20,012 bases of DNA from Balneolaceae bacterium (lineage in GTDB: Bacteria > Bacteroidota > Rhodothermia > Balneolales > Balneolaceae). The stretch spans positions 1 through 20,012 of the forward strand of contig SKRK01000259.1 in the NCBI GenBank assembly GCA_007118525.1. Reading direction: 5' to 3'. A model generated the notes under the pieces. The model saw only the letters and a list, made by a program, of their open reading frames with translations, was not told the origin of the DNA and did not search any database. The position numbers and the translations under genes are program-made. Below are positions 6,076 through 14,714 of the stretch, one piece after another; the first letter of the stretch is position 1, and each line of letters starts with the position of its first letter.

Positions 6076-7339
6076 ATTTATTATTGAAGGGCCTACGCCT
6101 TTAAAAGGAACCATTTCAATCAGCGGCTCAAAAAATGCGGCACTGCCATTGATGGCGGCGGCACTGCTGGGTGACAGCCCCACTACTTTGCAGCTTGTCC
6201 CAAAACTTCAGGATATCTACACCTTCAACAATGTAATCCGGGTAACCGGTACGCGTGTCGATTTTCATGAAACGGAAAACAAGCTGGTGATCGATCCTGC
6301 AAACCTCGGCTTTACGGAAGCTCCATACGACCTTGTGCGAAAGATGCGCGCCTCTTTTTACATGCTTGGCGCGCTGGTCGGGCGGGCCGGTGAGGCCAGG
6401 ATCTCTCTACCCGGCGGTTGTGCATGGGGCCCAAGGCCGGTCGACCTCCACCTTAAAGGCTTTGAAGAGATGGGAATCTCCATTGAGCTCGACAAAGGGT
6501 ATGTAATGGCTTCCATACAGGGAGATGAAGTTGAAGGCGGAGAGTTTACCCTGAACCCCAGCAGCGTAGGAGCCACGGTTAACCTGGTCTTGGGAGCTGT
6601 AAAACGAGCCAAAAAGTTTGTCATTAAAAACGCCGCCAAAGAGCCGGATGTTGTTCTACTCTGCAATATGCTTACAAAAATGGGTGCCAACATAGAGGGT
6701 ATCGGTACATCAGAACTTACCATACGAAAAGTAGACAGCCTGAAGGGTGTTGAGTTCTCAAACGATCCCGACCGGATCGAAACCGGAACATTTATGATTG
6801 CAGCGGCAATGCAGCCGGGCTCTGACCTGACCCTGACCGGGTGCAAACCGTCAGACCTAGGAGAGTTTCCGAAATCATTTAAAAAACTGGGTGTAATACT
6901 CGATATTAACGATACAGAGATCCGGATTCAATCAAGCTCTGCCATCAAACCGGTCTCTATAAGCACAGAAGTCTATCCCGGTTTCCCAACCGACCTGCAG
7001 GCTCAATGGGCCACTCTGATGACGCAGGCCGATGGTGAAAGCCGGATTACCGAAAAGATCTACTTCGACCGCTTCAGCTACGTACCCGAACTGAATCGGC
7101 TTGGTGCAGATCTGCGCGTCGAGAAAAACCGGGTTATCGTGAAGGGAAAAACAGAACTCGAGGGAGCAGCTGTGATGAGTACTGATCTCAGGGCGAGTGT
7201 AAGCCTGGTACTGGCCGGAATGGTTGCCAAAGGCACAACCGAGGTTCTTCGCGTTTACCATTTAGACCGGGGATACGAGAATCTGGAGCATAAATTGAAT
7301 GCCGTTGGAGCTTCCATAAAGAGAGTGGCAGAAAATTAG
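6068..7339 (+). CDS. murA: UDP-N-acetylglucosamine 1-carboxyvinyltransferase
   Basis: MurA transfers enolpyruvate from PEP to UDP-GlcNAc, the first committed step of peptidoglycan synthesis in the cytoplasm. The 423 residues match the usual length. ISGSKNAALPLM puts the substrate-binding Lys22-Asn23 at the same numbers as in E. coli. PGGCAWGPRPVDLHL carries the loop cysteine (Cys118, equivalent to Cys115), so the enzyme should be sensitive to fosfomycin. YPGFPTDLQAQ holds the general base (Asp309, equivalent to Asp305), and HLDRGYENL is the usual C-terminal motif. The start is GTG at 6068, eight bases inside the biotin carrier gene. Sharing an operon with a biotin carrier and a small wHTH protein is unusual for murA in the model bacteria. 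Confidence 0.97.
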   Translation: MDKFIIEGPTPLKGTISISGSKNAALPLMAAALLGDSPTTLQLVPKLQDIYTFNNVIRVTGTRVDFHETENKLVIDPANLGFTEAPYDLVRKMRASFYMLGALVGRAGEARISLPGGCAWGPRPVDLHLKGFEEMGISIELDKGYVMASIQGDEVEGGEFTLNPSSVGATVNLVLGAVKRAKKFVIKNAAKEPDVVLLCNMLTKMGANIEGIGTSELTIRKVDSLKGVEFSNDPDRIETGTFMIAAAMQPGSDLTLTGCKPSDLGEFPKSFKKLGVILDINDTEIRIQSSSAIKPVSISTEVYPGFPTDLQAQWATLMTQADGESRITEKIYFDRFSYVPELNRLGADLRVEKNRVIVKGKTELEGAAVMSTDLRASVSLVLAGMVAKGTTEVLRVYHLDRGYENLEHKLNAVGASIKRVAEN

Positions 7340-7853
7340 TGAGCCCGGGATCCGGCTGTCAACAAAATTCAAGATGTCTTTGTTGTATAAGAAATTTGAT
7401 CTTAAACCGTTTTCCATAATATATTTTGATCATTTCCTTATAGCAGCACAGGAAAAACAGAAGATTGGCAAACCCTTTCTCATAACTTCATTCAATATTT
7501 AATTATTAGTTAACTTTCTGCTATATTGATTAAATGCGTGATTTCAGTATGCAAATTGCACATCTAAAATTTTAAAGTATTGTTAATTATTATCTTGCAT
7601 AACATCATTTACCACTTCTTTTATTTTCTGAGTGCGGTCTCCCGCCCTCAGGACTGCTCTTATTTTGAGTTGAATGAGAGTATGCATACACCAAACCAAT
7701 TTCCTAACAAGAATTATAACAGCATAGCAAATCGCTCAGCTAGAATTACTGATACCCTTCCGGAGAATATTTTAACCTATTTCAGGACTGTTCAGATCTT
7801 TTTGATTGAAAAATGTAGGCTTAGCGAATTGCTGATGAAATTTCATTGCTTAC
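7340..7853 (+). other. 514-base AT-rich intergenic region, probable long rng leader
   Basis: I find no convincing gene here. A reading frame from 7580 to 7948 exists but has no recognisable domain, is cysteine- and histidine-rich in an erratic way and runs 95 bases into the RNase gene. Visible structure: two copies of TCAGGACTGyTC (7648-7659 and 7782-7793), TGCAAATTGCA as a short palindrome near 7550, and TATCTTGC (7591-7598), which is near the FCB -7 box but has no spaced -33. RNase E genes in E. coli have a long 5' leader through which the enzyme controls its own mRNA; a similar role here is inference. Confidence 0.5.
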
Positions 7854-9587
7854 ATGAAGAATCAAATAATTATCCATTCCTCGGGCAAACAAACCCGTGT
7901 TGCCCTTTTAGAAAACGGAGAGCTTGCACAGCTTTTTATAGAATCTGAAGAAAATCAGCGTACAGTTGGTAATATTTATTTAGCCAGGGTACACAAAGTG
8001 ATGAGCGGTATCCGTGCCGCTTTTATCGACCTTGGCATGGAAAAAGATGCCTTCCTTCACTTCTCTGACGCCGGAGACCACTTGGGCGATTATATCAAGA
8101 TGATGAACGGCTCAAAAAGTATTTCGCAGGCTGCAGAGAAAGAACTTCAGAAGTTTGACAAGCTTTCCAATAACGACAAACAAGTATTGGCCGGCAAGCT
8201 TCTCAGGAACAATCAAAACCTTTTGGTACAGATTGTAAAGGAGCCGATCGGTTCCAAGGGCCCAAGAGTTTCTACAGATATCACTATTGCCGGTCGCTTT
8301 CTCGTACTCATCCCCATGGGCGAGTACATAGCACTCTCTAAAAAGATCAATAATGGTAAAGAACGGCGCCGGCTTAAAAGCATCGTCGGGTCAATGCTGC
8401 CTGAAGGCTTTGGAGTAATAGTCCGTACCGTGGCACAAAATCAGGATAAGGAGGCGATCGAAGACGATATGCGCACCGTCCTGAAAAAGTGGGAACGGAT
8501 ACTCAAAAACCTTGAAACGTCCAAACCACCCACGCTGCTCTACAACGATCTTGATATTACGGAAAGTCTGATTCGCGACCTCTTTGCCAAACAGTACGAC
8601 AGGGTTCTAATTGACGACTATCAGCTCTACAAATCTGTTAAGAGCTATGTGGGGCAAATAGCACCGAAAATGGTGCCGAGCGTTCAGCTCTATAAGGGCA
8701 AAGATCACATTTTTGATCACGTGAATATTGGCCATGATGTGAACTCAATCTTCAGCCCCAGGGTGCGCATGCCGTCGGGCGGTTATCTCATTTTTGAGCA
8801 AACCGAAGCGATGTATGTGGTCGATGTAAACTCAGGCCCGTATGCCGCCAAAGAGAAACAGGAGGACAATTCACTCAAAACAAACCTTGAGGCCGCCCGT
8901 GAAATCGCCAAACAGCTCAGATTAAGGGATATTGGCGGAATTATCGTAGTCGATTTTATCGATTTGCGGGATGACAAGAACCGAAAGAAAATTTACGACG
9001 AACTCAAAAAAGAGTTCAAGAAAGACCAGGCGAAAACCAACCTGATCGGCATGAGTGATTTCGGATTGGTCCAGATCACCCGGCAGCGTATTCGCCCAAG
9101 TGTTGTCAACTCTGTATCAAAGGTTTGCCCAATGTGCGGCGGCAGCGGAACAGTGGTTAGCCAAGATACCATTGTAACCGATATTGAATCCTGGATCAGC
9201 AAATTTAAATTCAGCACCGAGTACAGGGCTGTCGACATCTACGTGAATCCCTATCTTCAATCCCATCTTACAAGAGGCTTCTTCAGCCAAAAGGCGAAGT
9301 GGATGATGAAGTATAAAGTTAAGATCTCGTTCATCGCAGACGAAAATACATCTCTGAATGAATTTAAAGCCACCCTCAGCGGATCTGATCTCGAGATTAC
9401 GGATGTTGTATTGCAGGATGAGTCGCTGGATAAGATCCTTGAAGCTCAACAACAGCAAATGCAGAACCTTGACGTGGAACAAAAATCGAAAGAAACACTT
9501 GATTACTATTCCAAACACGACAAAAACGGTAAACCTTCGGGTAATTTACCTAGACGGCCCAAACGGCCTGCCCGTCAAGAAGACTAG
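7854..9587 (+). CDS. rng: Ribonuclease E/G
   Basis: An endoribonuclease that cuts AU-rich single-stranded RNA in mRNA decay and rRNA/tRNA maturation. The 577 residues comprise an S1 RNA-binding domain near the start (TVGNIYLARVHKVMSGIRAAFIDLG, with a longer insert than in E. coli RNase G), the 5'-sensor region and the DNase I-like catalytic domain. The two metal-binding aspartates are Asp324 (YVVDVNSGPY) and Asp367 (GIIVVDFIDLRDD), 43 residues apart as in E. coli RNase E (303 and 346). The zinc-link motif C425PMC428 lies 58 residues further, again the E. coli spacing, so a zinc-linked dimer of dimers is expected. There is no long scaffold tail, so it is closer to RNase G in layout. The ATG at 7854 begins the conserved N-terminus; hslV follows after 43 bases. 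Confidence 0.95.
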   Translation: MKNQIIIHSSGKQTRVALLENGELAQLFIESEENQRTVGNIYLARVHKVMSGIRAAFIDLGMEKDAFLHFSDAGDHLGDYIKMMNGSKSISQAAEKELQKFDKLSNNDKQVLAGKLLRNNQNLLVQIVKEPIGSKGPRVSTDITIAGRFLVLIPMGEYIALSKKINNGKERRRLKSIVGSMLPEGFGVIVRTVAQNQDKEAIEDDMRTVLKKWERILKNLETSKPPTLLYNDLDITESLIRDLFAKQYDRVLIDDYQLYKSVKSYVGQIAPKMVPSVQLYKGKDHIFDHVNIGHDVNSIFSPRVRMPSGGYLIFEQTEAMYVVDVNSGPYAAKEKQEDNSLKTNLEAAREIAKQLRLRDIGGIIVVDFIDLRDDKNRKKIYDELKKEFKKDQAKTNLIGMSDFGLVQITRQRIRPSVVNSVSKVCPMCGGSGTVVSQDTIVTDIESWISKFKFSTEYRAVDIYVNPYLQSHLTRGFFSQKAKWMMKYKVKISFIADENTSLNEFKATLSGSDLEITDVVLQDESLDKILEAQQQQMQNLDVEQKSKETLDYYSKHDKNGKPSGNLPRRPKRPARQED

Positions 9588-9630
9588 CAAAAAAAAGTAA
9601 CAGAACTTTATTTTATTTAGGGAAGCAGAT

Positions 9631-10182
9631 ATGACAAATCTAAAAAACCTGCACGCTACAACCGTGCTGGGAATTATTCATAATGGTGATGTTGCCATTG
9701 GCGCCGACGGACAGGCTACGCTTGATAAAACGGTAATGAAGGCCACCGTTAAAAAAGTTCGGAAGCTTCAAAACGGAACGATACTGGCCGGTTTTGCCGG
9801 ATCAACGGCCGATGCCTTCACCCTGTTTGAAAAATTCGAAGAGAAATTAAACAGTTACAACGGCAATCTGCAGCGGGCAGCTGTAGAGATGGCAAAAGAG
9901 TGGCGTAAGGATAAATTCTTACAGAAACTTGAAGCCCTGCTTGTTGTTATGGACAAAGATACCCCCCTGCTAATTTCGGGGCAGGGTGACGTAATTGAAC
10001 CAGATGATCAGATTCTGGCGATAGGCAGCGGTGGCTCGTATGCGTTGGCCGCTGCGCGTGCGTTACAACTAAACGCCCCCGACTTGTCCGCACGGGAAAT
10101 CGTAGAGAAATCGCTGCACATTGCAGCCGATATTTGCATCTACACCAACCACAATTTGACCATTTTAGAAATCGAACAGTAG
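9631..10182 (+). CDS. hslV: ATP-dependent protease subunit HslV
   Basis: HslV forms the double-hexamer proteolytic core of the HslUV (ClpYQ) protease. The sequence opens [19 protein letters not shown]: the short propeptide should be removed to leave Thr10 as the N-terminal nucleophile, as in other HslV with an HATT junction. [56 protein letters not shown] and [15 protein letters not shown] are the family landmarks in order, and 183 residues is normal length. It is followed after four bases by hslU, the standard pair. Confidence 0.97.
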   Translation: MTNLKNLHATTVLGIIHNGDVAIGADGQATLDKTVMKATVKKVRKLQNGTILAGFAGSTADAFTLFEKFEEKLNSYNGNLQRAAVEMAKEWRKDKFLQKLEALLVVMDKDTPLLISGQGDVIEPDDQILAIGSGGSYALAAARALQLNAPDLSAREIVEKSLHIAADICIYTNHNLTILEIEQ

Positions 10183-10186
10183 TACA

Positions 10187-11593
10187 ATGAAATTAATTGA
10201 ACAACAAAATTTAACACCGAGACAGATCGTAGCCGAACTCGATAAATATATCATCGGGCAGAAAGAGGCCAAAAGATCCGTTTCTATTGCCCTGAGAAAT
10301 CGTTGGAGAAGGCTGATGTCTGATCCTGAAATCAGGGATGAAATTATACCGAACAATATTTTAATGATTGGCCCAACAGGTGTTGGTAAAACAGAGATTG
10401 CCAGAAGATTGGCAAAACTCGCCGGCGCTCCTTTCATTAAAGTGGAAGCGTCCAAGTTTACCGAAGTCGGTTATGTAGGCCGTGACGTAGAGTCGATGAT
10501 TCGCGACCTGAGCGATATTGCCGTAAATATGGTAAAGCTCGAGATGCAGGAAAGAGTTCAGGAGAAAGCAGCCGAGATCGTCGAAGAAAAGATATTGGAC
10601 ATCCTTATACCACCTGTCAGAAATAAGCCCGCAAGTGTAAATACATCATCCGGCAGAGTTGGGTTCGATCCCGATAATGCCTCCGATGCAGAGTTGAATG
10701 AACGAACTCGTGAGCGATTCCGAGAGAAACTCAAAAACGGTGATCTGGAAGACCGGAAAATTGAGATAGAGGTCGATTCACGGAAAACTCCAATGATGCA
10801 GGTTTTTGGCCCTCAGGGAATGGAAGAGATGGGCGTTAATCTGCAGGATATGCTGGGGAATCTTTCAAAGGGCGGTCGTAAATCCAAACGAACGCTTCCT
10901 ATTAATGAAGCCCGTGAAATTATGCTGGAGCAGGAGGCTGAAAAACTGATTGATCATGAAGCTGCCGTACAGGAAGCTTTGGAGCGGGTACAGAACCAGG
11001 GAATCGTTTTCATCGATGAAATTGACAAAGTGGCAAGCGATACATCTGCCACCAGCAAAGGTGGTGGTGAGGTTAGCCGGCAGGGGGTACAGCGCGATCT
11101 GTTGCCTATAGTTGAAGGCAGTACCGTAAATACAAAACATGGAATTGTAAAAACCGACCATATTCTTTTTGTGGCTTCCGGTGCCTTTCACGTTTCAAAA
11201 CCATCCGACCTGATTCCTGAACTGCAGGGGCGTTTTCCTATTCGCGTTGAATTGAATTCACTCACGGAAGAGGATTTCTTCAATATTCTTACACAACCCA
11301 AAAATGCACTTACCAAGCAGTATCAGGCGATGTTGCAATCTGAAGGTGTGAAAGTAGATTTTACTGAAAATGCGATCAGGGAGATTGCAAAAATTGCCGC
11401 TGAAGTGAATCAGCAGGTCGAAAATATCGGTGCACGGCGTTTACATACTATTCTCTCTACACTGCTCGAAGATCTGCTATTTGCCGTACCTGACGACATT
11501 AGCAGCGGTGAGATCACTATAGACCGCGATTATGTTCAAAAACAGCTCGACGACCTGGTTAAGAACAAAGATCTTAGCCACTACATCTTGTAA
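10187..11593 (+). CDS. hslU: ATP-dependent protease ATPase subunit HslU
   Basis: HslU is the AAA+ unfoldase that feeds proteins to HslV. At 468 residues it is of normal size. LTPRQIVAELDKYIIGQKEAKR opens the N-domain, GPTGVGKT (62-69) is the Walker A loop, GYVGRDVES the pore loop, a charged I-domain follows (about 110-240), IVFIDEIDK near residue 275 is Walker B, and IPELQGRFPIRVEL with a later NIGARRLHT form the sensor regions. It ends in KDLSHYIL, the C-terminal tail that docks into HslV to activate it, so the complex should be fully functional. The four-base gap after hslV indicates one transcript. Confidence 0.97.
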   Translation: MKLIEQQNLTPRQIVAELDKYIIGQKEAKRSVSIALRNRWRRLMSDPEIRDEIIPNNILMIGPTGVGKTEIARRLAKLAGAPFIKVEASKFTEVGYVGRDVESMIRDLSDIAVNMVKLEMQERVQEKAAEIVEEKILDILIPPVRNKPASVNTSSGRVGFDPDNASDAELNERTRERFREKLKNGDLEDRKIEIEVDSRKTPMMQVFGPQGMEEMGVNLQDMLGNLSKGGRKSKRTLPINEAREIMLEQEAEKLIDHEAAVQEALERVQNQGIVFIDEIDKVASDTSATSKGGGEVSRQGVQRDLLPIVEGSTVNTKHGIVKTDHILFVASGAFHVSKPSDLIPELQGRFPIRVELNSLTEEDFFNILTQPKNALTKQYQAMLQSEGVKVDFTENAIREIAKIAAEVNQQVENIGARRLHTILSTLLEDLLFAVPDDISSGEITIDRDYVQKQLDDLVKNKDLSHYIL

Positions 11594-11646
11594 AAAAGTC
11601 TCAAAATTTAATATTTAAGAAACGTTTTCGCACATTATTCGTTAGA

Positions 11647-11679
11647 AGTAAAGTATGGTATTTCAATTTCTACTTTACT
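11647..11679 (+). repeat. Perfect inverted repeat between hslU and the S41 protease gene
   Basis: AGTAAAGTA (11647-11655) and TACTTTACT (11671-11679) are perfect nine-base arms with a 15-base loop. It lies 54 bases after the hslU stop and 55 before the next gene. The stem is AT-rich and not followed by a U-run, so it is a poor terminator; an operator or an mRNA-stabilising hairpin is as likely. Confidence 0.5.
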
Positions 11680-11733
11680 ATACTCTTTGAACTGTGGCCT
11701 GCGTTATTTGAATTAAATAATAACTAAATTACA

Positions 11734-13614
11734 ATGTCTGTGAAGAAGTTTCTAGCTCCCCAACTTGCTCTGTTACTGATCCTGTCTGCTGTTTGGCTTG
11801 CAGGAGTTGATAAAGTTGTTGTCAAGAATGAGATCCACCAAGAGAATCTCCATAAATATCTGCAGGTCCAAAGAAGGGTAATGGACAACTATTTCGGTGA
11901 AACGTCGCTGGAAGAGCTCCATCACAAAAGCATTATTGGTCTTGTGAAAGGAATGAATGATACAACCATGACGCTGGAAGGAACCCCTTTAGACACTCTC
12001 CACAGGCCCGAGATTCAAAACCTGAGAGACTCGTATAACAAGTTTGAGGAAGCGTATCTCTATGTTGCCAATAATTTCCCTGACAAGGATATGAGCAAGC
12101 TGACCGAAAACTCAATCAAAGCGATGCTTCGTACTCTTGATCCGCACTCCGTTTACATCGAAAAAGATGACAGTGACCGAATACAGGAAGAATTTGCAGG
12201 CAAATTTCAAGGCGTTGGAATTCAGTTCAATATTATACAGGATACCATTACCGTAATTACGGCCATCTCCGGCGGCCCCAGCGATCAGTTGGGCATAATG
12301 TCGGGCGATAGAATCATCTCCATTGATGACACCAGCGCTATTGGTTACACTAATGAAGACGTGATGAGAAGGCTTCGCGGAGAGAAAGGAACCAAAGTGG
12401 ATGTTGAAATATTACGTCCCAGAAGCAACAATCCCATTAATTTCACTATCGTGCGTGATGATATCCCAATTACCACAATCGATACCCACTACATGCTTGA
12501 CGACAATACCGGCTACATAAAAATAAACCGATTTGCGGCAACCACACATGACGAGTTTTTAGCTTCCGTGCAGGATTTAAAAAGCAAGGGAATGGAAAAA
12601 TTGATGCTTGACCTGCGCAATAATCCGGGTGGATACCTGAGCCAGGCAATTGCAATATCTGAAGAGTTTTTCCCCAGAAATACGAAATTGGTCTCAACTG
12701 AAAGCCGGCACTCACGATTTAACCAGGAAGTGTTGTCTCGCAGAAACGGTGTGGTAAAAGATATGCCGGTAATTGTTTTGGTAAATGAAGGCTCAGCTTC
12801 AGCCAGTGAAATTGTAAGCGGTGCCATTCAGGATCACGACCGCGGACTGGTTGTAGGTAGGCGAACGTTCGGAAAAGGGCTTGTACAACAGCAGTACGAC
12901 CTTATTGATGGCAGTAATATCAGGGTTACAATATCGCGATACCTGACCCCTTCAGGCCGCCTTATTCAAAAACCTTTCGACGGCAGCAGCGAAGATTATG
13001 CATTCGAGATTCGCCACCGTACCTCCGACGCATCCGTTGACGCACAGGAGTTTAGAGACCAGGTACCCGACTCACTGCAGTACACAACCAAGGCCGGACG
13101 GCCGGTGTTTGGCGGCGGCGGTATCATACCCGATTTTGTGATTCAGGAAGATACTACAACGTCTCCTTACCTCTTCAATTTCATGCTGGTAAACCGGGTT
13201 GACTTCAACTTTGTGAGAGATTATCTCGATCAGTATGGCGATACTTTCAGGGATCGCTGGGAAGATGACTTTGAAGATTTTCGATCAAATTTTGAATGGA
13301 GTGACAAAGACCGCGCCATGCTGCTTGCCATGATGATGGAAGAAGGTCTTGAGTTTACAGATGATGTAGATGAACCCACAGTTGAGGATAACAAACTTAA
13401 ATTGACCCGTGAGATGTACGACGAAATGGTTTGGATGAACCTGGGACGAATGAAGGCTGAAATCGCACGGCAAGTTTGGAGCTCAGAATATTTTTATCCG
13501 ATTGTAAACGACTATTTCAATGAAACCCTCACCGAAGCGATGAAGCTTTGGGATTCTATGGAGATTGCACTCGCTCAAAAGGAGGGCTCAGTTAACATCA
13601 GACCGGGTAACTGA
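11734..13614 (+). CDS. S41 family C-terminal processing peptidase (CtpA/Prc type)
   Basis: An envelope serine protease of 626 residues. It starts with a single hydrophobic segment (about 6-22), likely a signal anchor, so the rest should lie in the periplasm. A PDZ domain (about 152-230, with GVGIQF and GIMSGDRIISID) precedes the tail-specific protease core. The catalytic pair is Ser356 (NEGSASASEIVSG) and Lys381 (RRTFGKGLVQQ), 25 residues apart, the same spacing as Ser372/Lys397 of algal CtpA, and Gln385 matches its Gln401. The last 180 or so residues after GGGGIIPDFVI form a helical, acidic extension found in the longer Bacteroidetes-type members. Family members trim or degrade envelope proteins by their C-termini. 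A strong terminator follows. Confidence 0.95.
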   Translation: MSVKKFLAPQLALLLILSAVWLAGVDKVVVKNEIHQENLHKYLQVQRRVMDNYFGETSLEELHHKSIIGLVKGMNDTTMTLEGTPLDTLHRPEIQNLRDSYNKFEEAYLYVANNFPDKDMSKLTENSIKAMLRTLDPHSVYIEKDDSDRIQEEFAGKFQGVGIQFNIIQDTITVITAISGGPSDQLGIMSGDRIISIDDTSAIGYTNEDVMRRLRGEKGTKVDVEILRPRSNNPINFTIVRDDIPITTIDTHYMLDDNTGYIKINRFAATTHDEFLASVQDLKSKGMEKLMLDLRNNPGGYLSQAIAISEEFFPRNTKLVSTESRHSRFNQEVLSRRNGVVKDMPVIVLVNEGSASASEIVSGAIQDHDRGLVVGRRTFGKGLVQQQYDLIDGSNIRVTISRYLTPSGRLIQKPFDGSSEDYAFEIRHRTSDASVDAQEFRDQVPDSLQYTTKAGRPVFGGGGIIPDFVIQEDTTTSPYLFNFMLVNRVDFNFVRDYLDQYGDTFRDRWEDDFEDFRSNFEWSDKDRAMLLAMMMEEGLEFTDDVDEPTVEDNKLKLTREMYDEMVWMNLGRMKAEIARQVWSSEYFYPIVNDYFNETLTEAMKLWDSMEIALAQKEGSVNIRPGN

Positions 13615-13638
13615 TAAACTATCTGCTAACAAATTTAT

Positions 13639-13675
13639 AAAATGGCTGCGCCAATGAGGTTGCAGCCATTTTTCG
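13639..13675 (+). terminator. Rho-independent terminator after the S41 protease gene
   Basis: AAAATGGCTGC (13639-13649) pairs perfectly with GCAGCCATTTT (13662-13672), an 11-pair stem with a 12-base loop ending in a run of five T. It lies 25 bases past the stop codon. The flanking A-run also gives a short U-tract on the other strand, so it may stop the convergent rsmE transcript as well. Confidence 0.88.
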
Positions 13676-13720
13676 TTAGAAGCTGACTTCGATTAATAAT
13701 ATGCCGCTTTAGGTGCTTGA

Positions 13721-13747
13721 AAGTCCCCTCCTTACACAGGAAGGCTT
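13721..13747. repeat. Imperfect hairpin, possible degenerate intergenic repeat
   Basis: AAGTCCCCTCC (13721-13731), a short TTACAC spacer and AGGAAGGCTT (13738-13747) make an imperfect dyad. Intergenic elements of the CCCCTCCT...AGGAGGGG kind are scattered in Bacteroidetes-group genomes as I recall. This would be a worn copy in the convergent gap between the S41 protease gene and rsmE. Only one copy is in the window. Confidence 0.3.
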
Positions 13748-13803
13748 ATCTTTTGAACGCGGAGCGAAACGCAATAGTCAGCATTTTATAATCAAACTCA
13801 GTG

Positions 13804-14499
13804 TTAGAGAACGTTTTTAAACCGGTCTACCATAGCTATAGCTGCCGTTTCAGTTCTAAGCCTTTTACTGCCTAATGAGTAGGCCACAGCCCCTCTCTTT
13901 TGCATTGCCTCTCTCTCCGCGTTAGAAAAGCCTCCTTCAGGACCTACGATAAGTAGGAATCCGTCTTCTCCGGGTTTCGCGACCTCATTTCCTGATGTAG
14001 TCTCATCCGCTGCAATTAAAGTTCTTTTATCTGTAAAATTATTCAGTGCGCTTTCAAGATTTTTTTCAAGTATCACTTCCGGCAGATAGTATCGAAGCGA
14101 CTGTTTCATGGCAGACTTAACCGCAGCTTCAACACGGTCTAACCTAATCCTCCCCTTTTCACTGTGGTCGCCGGGATATAGAACGATCCGGTCTGCTCCC
14201 AGCTCCACACTCTTTTCAATAGCGAATTCGAACCGGTCTCTTTTTTTTAGCAATCCCAGCAGAAGGGTAACATCCGGATTGGTTTTCTCCTCAAATGTGC
14301 TTTGAATCACCTGTGTCTGAACAGAATCGTTATTTAACTGTGTAATATTGCATTGATAGCAGGTGCCGTTTCCGTCAGTGATATAAATGGTATCACCAAC
14401 CCTGTGCCTCAACACCTTTCCGGCGTGCTTTGCCTCCTGTCCGCGCAAGCAGATAAACAAAGAGCTTACATCTTCGGGGTTTGCATAGAAAAGGTTCAT
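13804..14499 (-). CDS. rsmE: 16S rRNA (uracil(1498)-N(3))-methyltransferase
   Basis: RsmE methylates N3 of U1498 in helix 44 of 16S rRNA on the assembled 30S subunit, using S-adenosylmethionine. The 231 residues show an N-terminal PUA-like domain (KHAGKVLRHRVGDTIYITDGNG) and a SPOUT knot domain with FAIEKSVELGAD, MKQSLRYYLP, IVGPEGGFSNAERE (the glycine loop at 186-192 binds the cofactor) and the C-terminal knot LGSKRLRTETAAI. The ending is intact. It is the third gene of a row, 17 bases after the small cysteine-rich gene. Confidence 0.95.
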   Translation of the reverse strand: MNLFYANPEDVSSLFICLRGQEAKHAGKVLRHRVGDTIYITDGNGTCYQCNITQLNNDSVQTQVIQSTFEEKTNPDVTLLLGLLKKRDRFEFAIEKSVELGADRIVLYPGDHSEKGRIRLDRVEAAVKSAMKQSLRYYLPEVILEKNLESALNNFTDKRTLIAADETTSGNEVAKPGEDGFLLIVGPEGGFSNAEREAMQKRGAVAYSLGSKRLRTETAAIAMVDRFKNVL

Positions 14500-14516
14500 A
14501 GCTCTTGCTTTAATTC

Positions 14517-14711
14517 TTAAATATCTCCGGGCTTAAAAGAGGTGTTACCGGTTTTAAACATCCGTTCAATATAGGGTTCACAGAGTTTGCAGTTCAAAGA
14601 GCATATCCCTGCAATCTGCAGCTCTTTAACAGTGTTAAAATCTCTCTCCTTTGCAATTTTCTGAATCTCATCAAAGGTTAAATTAAAACATATACACCGA
14701 TCAATTGCCAT
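14517..14711 (-). CDS. Small cysteine-rich protein, BFD-like [2Fe-2S] candidate
   Basis: A 64-residue protein with five cysteines: Cys6 and Cys8 in RCICFNLTFDEI, and Cys37, Cys41 and Cys44 in AGICSLNCKLCEPYI. The CxC pair, a helical middle of about 28 residues and a CxxC followed by a helix are the plan of BFD-like [2Fe-2S] domains (bacterioferritin-associated ferredoxin and the NifU/nitrite reductase modules). The spacing is not exact and Cys37 is extra, so a different Fe-S or zinc knuckle is possible. It starts three bases after the dCTP-deaminase-like gene and ends 17 bases before rsmE, so all three are co-transcribed. No ferritin gene is nearby. Confidence 0.7.
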   Translation of the reverse strand: MAIDRCICFNLTFDEIQKIAKERDFNTVKELQIAGICSLNCKLCEPYIERMFKTGNTSFKPGDI

Positions 14712-14714
14712 GGT

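Noticed and set aside
6358..6846. Minus-strand frame of 162 codons inside murA
   Set aside because: Mirror frame of a highly conserved gene, with low-complexity Ser/Pro/Thr text typical of antisense frames.
7340..7370. Terminator after murA
   Set aside because: AGCC and GGCT can pair around CGGGATCC, but the stem is only four pairs and there is no U-run.
7591..7598. TATCTTGC as -7 element of an rng promoter
   Set aside because: One base short of the consensus and no TTG at 19-21 bases upstream.
7580..7948. Plus-strand frame of 122 codons before the RNase gene
   Set aside because: No recognisable domain, irregular composition, and a 95-base overlap with the well-supported RNase start.
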